Virus record (IMG/VR): IMGVR_UViG_3300010430_000285 | Coordinates: 1-34,006 of that record | Strand: one strand, 5' to 3' | Source: a virus | Length of the DNA stretch: 34,006 nt | Shown: positions 17,001 through 26,000 of the stretch, piece by piece | Numbering within the stretch: the first letter of the stretch is position 1 | Layout: each line of letters opens with the position of its first letter | Notes under the pieces: generated by a model | Databases searched by the model: none | The model's input: the letters and a program-made list of their open reading frames with translations, nothing else | Told to the model about the DNA's origin: nothing | Program-made: the position numbers and the translations under genes

Positions 17001-20000
17001 AAAAGGAATAAGGAAGGACAGTGTTGAAGGTGTTGTCATTTCTGATTACGAGTCAGGCAAACCAAGCGGCACATCGATCACCGTAAAATTGCCTAAAACT
17101 TTCTATCATCCAACAAAAGGTCGTGATGTTCCCATTAATTTCAATCTTCGGGAAATGAAGGAAGTTGTTGAGGACAGTCCTTTATTTGAAAACATAAAAA
17201 CAACATTTACTGTAAGGAATAATCCAAGAGCATCGGACAAACGAAAGGGTTTGGATCGGAGAGAGTCCAGCGAAGTAGTCATGTCCGGATCGGAATTACC
17301 GGCTGAAAGTTACACGTTGTTATTTGAGTACGAAGCGGCGTGGGGAAAGATTCAGGTAATTACTGATAAGGATGCAATGGAGTCCAAACCAAGAGGACAT
17401 AATGCTTACGTTCTTTCCAACGGACTGTTCCAATTTAAAACCAGTGTTACCGATGGAAGTGGGAAATGGACGGATAACAACATTCCGCATGAGTTCTTTT
17501 TCAACATTATTCCTAACCCCGATATGAGTGCCGAGCATCCAGGCTATCCGTTCCGCATGGATCGGCAGGGTCTTAAGGAACTGCATGAGCAAGAACTTTA
17601 CAAGATCAAGAGCCGCATCACCAGTGCTTGGGTTTCAACACTTGTTCAAGACACCGTAAACAACTACGGGTCATTCCGTCAGTTTGAAGGCGGCGTTCTT
17701 GGTCAGGCCATACGAGAAGTTATCACTGACACTCAAAAGGCAAGTCTGGATCCGGTTGATTTCAATGGCCGTGTGAATGATAAATCTTCATACAGCAATG
17801 GCGTATGGACTAATGACAACAGAGATACGCTGGTACTCAATAGTGAAAACCTGAATGACGGTGTTGACAGAGATCTTGGTGCATTCCAAGTCGATTACGA
17901 AGTGGATGCCAGCAAGCCGATTCTGCATAACGGTGTGAACGCATCGTTTGTAGATGATTCCGGCAATCAACGGGAAGTTGATCTGGTTCATCACATTAAC
18001 GATCAGTTTGGTCCGAAGGGCATTAACTACATGTCCGAAATGTCGGCCAGTGTTCTTGAGTTAAGAAACGCTATTGCAGAGGTGTTCCCGCGGTATAGCG
18101 ATCTGACCGGTGTGCCGGTCGGTGTTTCTGCCCTTTCAAACGGGCCGGACAGTATTTTATGGGGTGTGAATGTCAAAGTGCCATTCAACTCCATACTGAT
18201 TAATCCGTGGGCTACGCCACTGGACCCGTGGTTGAGTGATGTAATTCAAACGGAAGAAATGTCAAAGAGTGAGCGTATCAGTGCGATTGCCAGCTCAATG
18301 ATTTCAACAATGATCCATGAGTTTGTTCATCACACAGTAAGCGCGCATGAAATAGATTTCATTTTGGAGCAACAGCGTCTTACCGATGCGCTTCATGCTA
18401 AGTGGGATATGGCAGGTTTCCGTCTGAAGATGGAAAAATTGATCCGTGAAAATTATGAGGTATTTGAATATGGCAATCGACTCTATGAGACAAAAAGCAT
18501 TAAGCCTTCTTCAGAGTTCGTTGAAGGACAGGAAAGCTCCAAAAAGATCGGAGATCGATTCACAACTGGTGACTTATTTGACACTGGCCAAGAAGGATCG
18601 GATGCCGCAGGAGTGGATAGCGGCACTAGAACAACTGAGACTAGAACTGAGAGCGAGTCAAGACCTGACCCAATTCCTGAATCCTACGAAGGCCTGACTC
18701 GGATCAATCCTGAAGAAACCTTAGAGTTTCTTGAGGCCCGTGTTGGCCAAGAGATTGATGGCACCGGCATGATGCAATGGGGCATGTTGCAGGACATGGG
18801 TATTGGTCGGGTGATGGCCCAACGTAAAGACGGAAAGATTCGTTACCTTTTCCTGTCGGCCGATCACAAAACTCAGAAGCATTTTGAGTCTTACAACAAC
18901 CTGTTCAAGTTTGCAGAGGAAACGGCAGACAAGCTGGCTAATAAGCCGGATGCGGCTGGTGCAATTGAGCTGGATATTTTCGAGGAAACTACCCATGAAA
19001 AACCAACCAACGATAACGAGCAAAGCGGGCCTGGGGGGAGTGAGCAGTTCACAGAATACGAAACTCCGACTGGCTCACCGGCTCAGTCTCCAGAAGAACG
19101 GCAAGCCAGCGATGTACGGGTCAGTGAAGAAACGGGATCGCAAACCCAAAGTTGGCTTGAGCCGGAACAAACCTTCAACACGGATCAGTTAGTACAAGGT
19201 GATTATCGTTACAGCGAGTTAAACGATGAATTCATGGGCCTGATCGATGAGGCTTATGAACTGTCTATACAGGAAGGTGAAATACCTGCTCCGGTGGCTG
19301 GTGATCGCCAGACTCATAAACGCCGCGAAGCATTCATGGCAGGTTTCCGTGAAGGCTTTAATGCGAAAGACGGTGAGAAGCGTTCATTTAAGAACCCAGC
19401 GAAGGTCGCTGGTTACAAAGCCGGTTTCGATGCCCGTGATGACAGTGCCGAGGAAGGCTCATGGTTATTCGGTGACGGACTTCGTGCAACGATGCTTGAG
19501 CGTCAGGCCGAGGCCGCAATACAAATTGGCAAGTGGAAGGAAGAAGCTCTTAAGATCGGTCAAGAACAGGACAACAGCGACAAGATCATAATCTCTTTGT
19601 TCGACTTCTCTGGCCAGTGGAGTCAACCGTGGATTGATGCTGGTTACTCTGTTTATCAGTTCGACATTAAATCGAATGAAAACTTGCTGGCTACGGAGTT
19701 CCTTGAACGCTTTGATGAGTATGTAAGAGATTCCGGTGCGCAGATACACGGCATCATTGCTGCGCCACCATGCACTTCATTCGCGGCCAGTGGTGCGCGT
19801 TGGTGGGCAGAAGAACACGATGTTGATAGTCGTGAAATGGTTGAAAAGAAATACGGCGGTTGGGCCGCTGAGTATTATTCAAATCCATTGCATGTTGCGA
19901 CTTCAATGGCCGGTGTTGCTCAATACTTTGTCGATGCCTACAGTCCTACTTTCTTTGCGATTGAAAATCCGATTGGCCGGATGCAATCTGAAATGGGGTG

Positions 20001-23000
20001 GCCTTCGCCGCAACTGACATTCAATCCGTATGCTTACGGCGATCCGTACACTAAAAAAACTCAGATCTTCGGTAACTTCAATGGAGATCTGCCGCTCAAT
20101 CCAGTGTTCCCGCTTCAGGGTAGTCAGATACACAAGTTGACTGGTTTTAATGCTGCCGATAAAGCAGCACGATCTGTCACTCCGCAGGGTTTTGCCTATG
20201 CGTTCTTTATGGCAAACCATGAAGCAGGCCCTACCCGTGAAAACCCAATGACTCAGGATCAACTGGATCAGCAAACCTTAATGTCGTTCTCTGAGTTCAT
20301 GTCGTACACCAATATGGTTACGAAACTTCAGAAAGTATATGACTTCCCTGGCGGATGGTCGATAGATGAAGAAGTGCTTCGCAACTACGGTGAATATGAT
20401 AACTACATTAAGCATTGGGAACACCCATTGCTGGACGAGATCAGAGAGCTTCGTAAAAACGGTAATTTTGATGATATTGCAGAGTTGCAGGATCGTGTTG
20501 ATTACGACACCACATTAAAAGAAAAACTTGCGAGAGCGAGAGCAATAGTCAGCTTGGTTAAAGACCTTAACGGTGCTGCCAGTGATGCCTACACACTTAT
20601 GTTTGAAAACATGAGTGACAAAGTTGCAATGCTGGAGCGTTATGGCTTCATAAAAGACGAACCGGAAACGTCCGGCCCGTTCTTTAATAATGACGGTCTT
20701 ACTGACGAGAACATTAACCGTGCTGTCACAATGCTGATGGATAACCATAATGATGATGAAATCATTTTAAGATCCGGCCTTGATGGCGATCAGCTCTATT
20801 TCTTGAAGGATGCGATAGAACTGGAGCAGGACGAATCACGGGTAGCAAAACTTGAAGAAGAAATTCCGGATCCGGAGCAGGTCCTTTCAGATCGTCAGGA
20901 ACTTGTGTCGCAGGCCCGTGAGTTTTTAACAAACATGGAGGCCAACACTTTAGAGATATTGGGTGAACTTCAGAACGGCCATAAAAAAACAATTACATGG
21001 GATCTGACCAACGGATCCAAGTTGGTTCTGAATCTACCGTGGGCCATACAATCTTCTAATCTTGATACCAGCTATGTAAGTAAGCTGTATCTTGGTTGGG
21101 ATTCTATTAACGCCTTTGTTGACCACGATCAGTATTTAGAAATACCGCTCGACACCGAGAACGATTACAAACTGTCTAAGTTTGTTTATCGCAACCGGCC
21201 TGCTTGGAAAATAGAAAACACCAGAACAAACGAAACAGTGAGCTATCTGGTCCAGATGAAATCTAAGCATAAAGATGGAGCTTTCCAGCTTTATTCGGTT
21301 GCTGAAGATGGCGAGGTTGGTAAGCAAATTGAGGGAAGGCACAAGCATTTTCATAAAGCTGTGATGGCCCCAATGAAGTTTGACACTTCAAACAAAAAGC
21401 TAATGAAGTTTGTCAAAACTATTTTGGATACACCGCGAGGTTTTAGTCCGAGTTCTTACAACAGCAATGTTGATGCGTTCCATAAACTATTGATGAAAAA
21501 CGCTGGCATGTCTATGGCAGCTCTTATCACTCGCCGTGAAGCCGCACATATTGTCGGTAAAGAGACTGTTATAAATGCAATAGAAATGTCGTCTAAAGAT
21601 TTTAACCAATATCTTATTGATTCTGGTGCTGGCAAGAGAGCAGATAACGGCCTTTATTATTTGAATGGTATAGATCAAGGTGCTTGGGATTTTAGGAAAA
21701 ACATGGCGGAAGGAAACCTTGAATGGGTTTCTATGACCGCCGATGAGAAAAGCATTAGCCGGATCCTTGATGATGGCCCGCTTCTGGATCTAACGACCGA
21801 AGAAGCGAAGTTGGAAAAATCAATACAGGGCCGTGCCGCTAAACTGGCAAATGCAGATCAGAATAAAGACAGCAAGATCGATGAGAAGTCCGGCCAGCGC
21901 GAATTGCTTCAGAGTAAAAAAGCTCACAAAGCGGCTCGCGTTACTGCGGGCCTTTACGAATATCGTGAGTGGACCATTGAACAGATGGAAACCGGTCACT
22001 GGAACCTTCGCCCGACTGCACAAGAAGAATGGACCGATGCTGCTGAGACTTTAGGTGAAGCCAAAGGCCTGATTGATATGTACACCGAGCAGGCGGAGAA
22101 CTCTGAGCCTGGCCAACGTGAATTGTTCAGCATGAGTCAGGACGATCTGTTTGGTCCGCAGTATGAAGCAGAGGAGGACAAAAGTTCTCGTCACCAGAAG
22201 TATCGTCATGGAGAAAGTTTTGTTCAACGTGCTTATAGCGCGGGAATGAGTGCTAACGGTGATTTGATGAAAGGGATTGAGGCGCAAGCACCAATCGGGA
22301 TCTCTTTGGATTCTTTGTCAGCGGCCAATCTAAAAACTCTCGTTCAGTATGCCGCTTCTGGTGGGTATGTGTTTGTTGATACTGGTGCCTTCGCGGTTCG
22401 TCAACGCAATGCAAAAGTCGTTGAGGCCGCATCTAAAGCGGAACAGCAGCAGGCCGGTCTGTTTGGTGATGAGACTAAACAGGAAGCACTTAATGACGAT
22501 CAGGTAATGAAGCAGTTACAAACGCTTCACGACATGATTCAAAACAACGGCATCCAGCCTGAAAACGTAATGATGGTTATGCCGGATGCAGTTGGTGATG
22601 TTGAAGAAACATTCCGGTTGCTTGAGAAACATGCCGAGCAGTTGCAATTGATGATGGCCGAGGGTGCCAAGTTCATCATGCCGATCCAGACTGGTTCTGG
22701 TTATTCGGCTGACCAAGTGTATTTGAAGGTCATCGATATTTTGCAGCAGGGCGATCCGAACAAGTTTGTCTCATTTATCACGGGAATCCCGTCAAATGCA
22801 GATGCGATGAGTTCAGAAGATGTTGGCAAACTGCTCAAGACAATCCGTGGTGAGCGCATTCACATTTTGGGAGCTGTATCCGAAGAAACCGCAGGGCCGC
22901 GTTTGAAGCAAATCGCTGATTCTGGTGAGGCCTTTGACATCACTATGGATGCCAACGTAATCCGTGCTGCTATCTCTGGCAAGGGCCAACGTGATGAGCA

Positions 23001-26000
23001 GATAGAAAAGGCCTTAGCGGGGATCATTGAAAAATCGGCAGATCCGTTCACACCTCCGTTCTATGGTCCTAAGCATGACGATTTCATTAACGATGAAGGT
23101 GTCCGATCCGGACAGCAGGGCAATAGTCGGATCGAGCTTCCGTTCAAAGAGGTGACTCGTAGGGTTGAGGAAGTTCAGCGGGCCGTTGAAATGCTGGAAA
23201 TGGGTGAGATCACCAAAGACCAGTATGACGAGATTGTGGCCGAGCATAAGCCCTTTACACCGTATGACGCTGTTCCTAAGCCTTCCAGTCGCTCTGACAT
23301 GGAATCGGCACTCAAGTCCTCACAGATCCCGTATATCGGCCTCACAGACGAACTGGAGGCCGGTCAGCCGGTTGCTCTGCGTCTGGACATTCCAGCATAC
23401 AAAGATCATGGACAGTGGGTTGTAACCATTCACGGGCCTTCTAAGGGCCAGTCTGCCGGTAAACGTCTGGCATACAACAGCTACGGGGCCGTTAGTAACC
23501 CCGTATTTGCCGCTCCTGAGAATCCCGCTATCAAGACTGCCAAAGGTGGTCCGAAGGCACCATACGCCCGAATTGAGGGTCAGTGGGTGCCTATGACCGA
23601 GGATGAGGCCATTGCACAGGCCGAGGCCGCGTTAAAAGATCCTGCCTGGGCGCAAGTCGGATACGATCCGGAGCGTCACAGTTTCTTTTGGGATCGTGAA
23701 ACCGGTGAACCGATTGTTGGCGGATCTGAGGTAATTCAGGTGTCCGGTCTGGTTCTGGTTAAAGATCCTCAGTATGCGGACAGAGCTGACTTCCTTTATT
23801 CGGCACCGCTTGAAGAAGGCGAAACTCCGAGGGGCCGGTTGCGGTTCCCTGACGGTAATTACCTGATCGGGCTTTTCAATGCCGCGGATGCTTCTACCCC
23901 GATTCACGAATTGGGCCATATCTTTTTGGAGAACGAGATCCGGATCTTTAATGATCCACGGGTACCGGCCGAACTGAAAAGCGATGAAGAAAAGATACTG
24001 AAGTGGTTTGGTATCGAATCATGGGATCAACTTGAAGATCATCACCATGAGAAGTGGGCGGATTCGTTTGAAGATTACTTCGTTACCAGTGAAGCACCAA
24101 CACCGGAACTGAAAAGAATGTTCCGGCGTTTCTCAAGCTGGCTAACCTTTGTGTATCGCCGGTACAAGAGTCGTTTTCAGAAAACCGAGTTGAACGATGA
24201 AATGCGTAATGTGTTTGATCGTTTGCTGGTTACTGAAGAAGCACTTGAGGCCGCTAAAGCAGAGCAGGCCTATGGACCTATGTTCAAGACTGCCGCTGAA
24301 GCTGGCATGGCTCCGAATGTCTTTGCCAAGTACCGCGAAGAAGATCCTGATGCCGATGAGTCTGCGAAGGAAAAATTGCGGGTTAAGGTACTGAGGCGTT
24401 TGCGTCAGACAACGATGAAGGCATGGAAAGAAGAACTGGCCGATGTTCAGGAAGGTGTTCGGGCCGAACTTGAAAACCTGCCGGTCTATCGTGCGATCCT
24501 TGCAATACGCGGTGATGAAAATCTCCAGATGGATCGTCAGCTTGTTTACAAAATACTTGGCCTTCCGGATCCGAAGATTCCGAAAGAGCGCAGCGTAGAT
24601 AAAGTCGATCCTGAATACGACACAATCTTGGTGGCCATTGCAAAATTGGGAGGTATGGACCGCGATGAAGCCGCAGCAATGGGTGTTGATCCCGCCATGT
24701 GGCACAAGCGGAACCCAGGCAACTATCCGGAGGAGGCTGGTAAGAAGCCAATCTTCCGTGCAGTAACCGGTCGCAAAGGTAGTGAAAAACGGGGCATGAC
24801 TGCTGATGCCATGCGTGAGCGTTTAGTTGAGCTTGGCTATCTGCAAGACTCCGGCATTGACCAGCAAACCGGTGAGGGTGTAACGGATTCAACGATCAAT
24901 GATTTGATGGATGCGATCTTTGCCGAGATTTCCGGTGAAGCTCAATACTCAGTTCACGCCGATCTGTCACTGGCCTTTGCCAACATGCCAGATGAGTACG
25001 TTGCTGAAATGGAGCAGCAACAGCGTGATGCTAAATCGAAAGCGGCCAGACTGAGGCGTTTCATGCCTCCACTGGCTATCCGCGGTCTTTCTAAGATCAA
25101 TACCGCAAACAAGATCTATGCTCATCCTGACGCTGTTGCAAACCTGTTTGGTTACGGGTCTGCGGATCATATGCTTCAAGAGATTTTGGCCGCCAAACCT
25201 ATCGATAAAGCGGTGATTGATCGGGCCAATGAAATAATGATGGAGCGGCACGGCGATCTGTTGAATGACGGAACTCTGGAGCAGGAAGCAATGGAGGCCG
25301 TTCACAACATTGAACGTGGTGAGCAGATACTTGCAGAGCTGGATGCTCTTTACGACAAGTTGTATCCCGATCAGGCAGAAAAGAAACGGATCAGACAAGA
25401 GATTCGTGAAGCTGCAAGAACAATGATTGCTCAAGCTCAGATCGGCCGGTTGCGTCCGGAACGCTTCAGAACTGCGGAACTTAAGGCGGCTCAAGAAGCG
25501 GCCGTTGCTATGGCTGAAGGGGATCTTGCTAAGGCCCATGAAGCCAAAGCGAAGCAGTACCTTAATTTCCACCTTTACCGTGAAGCAGTTAAGGCCAAGA
25601 AAAAAGCTGACAGCATTACTAAGCGTTTGGCCAAGATTGAGAAAACGAAATACAAACCCTCTACGCATAACATGGAGTATGTGAAACGGGCCAAAGCTCT
25701 TTTGGCGGCATTCGACTTCCGGCGCAGCAGTAAGGAGGCCCGTGCAGCGGCTCAAGAACTGGTTAAGGAATTTAACGCTTGGGTCGAAAAGGAAAACGGA
25801 TCTCAAGAAAAGGCTTCTGCCGGTGCAATACTTAAGTTTCATCTTGACGGTGCGGTAAGGCATTACCGTGAAATGACGTTGGACGAATTGGAAGGCCTTA
25901 ACACGGTTGTTGGAAACCTGATGGCAACCGGTAAGTCAGAGCGTGATGAAGAACGGGCGAAGTTCAATGCTGAGAAGAAAGAAGATGCTGCGTGGATCAA

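Noticed and set aside
15748-17001. Minus-strand frame of 417 codons inside the giant gene
   Set aside because: It is antisense to clear GHKL and helical coding sequence, is rich in Leu/Ile/Phe as expected from the reverse of charged codons, and has no ribosome site or family resemblance.
24967-25863. Minus-strand frame of 298 codons
   Set aside because: Antisense shadow of the Lys/Ala/Glu-rich helical part of the giant protein; no domain pattern and no promoter.
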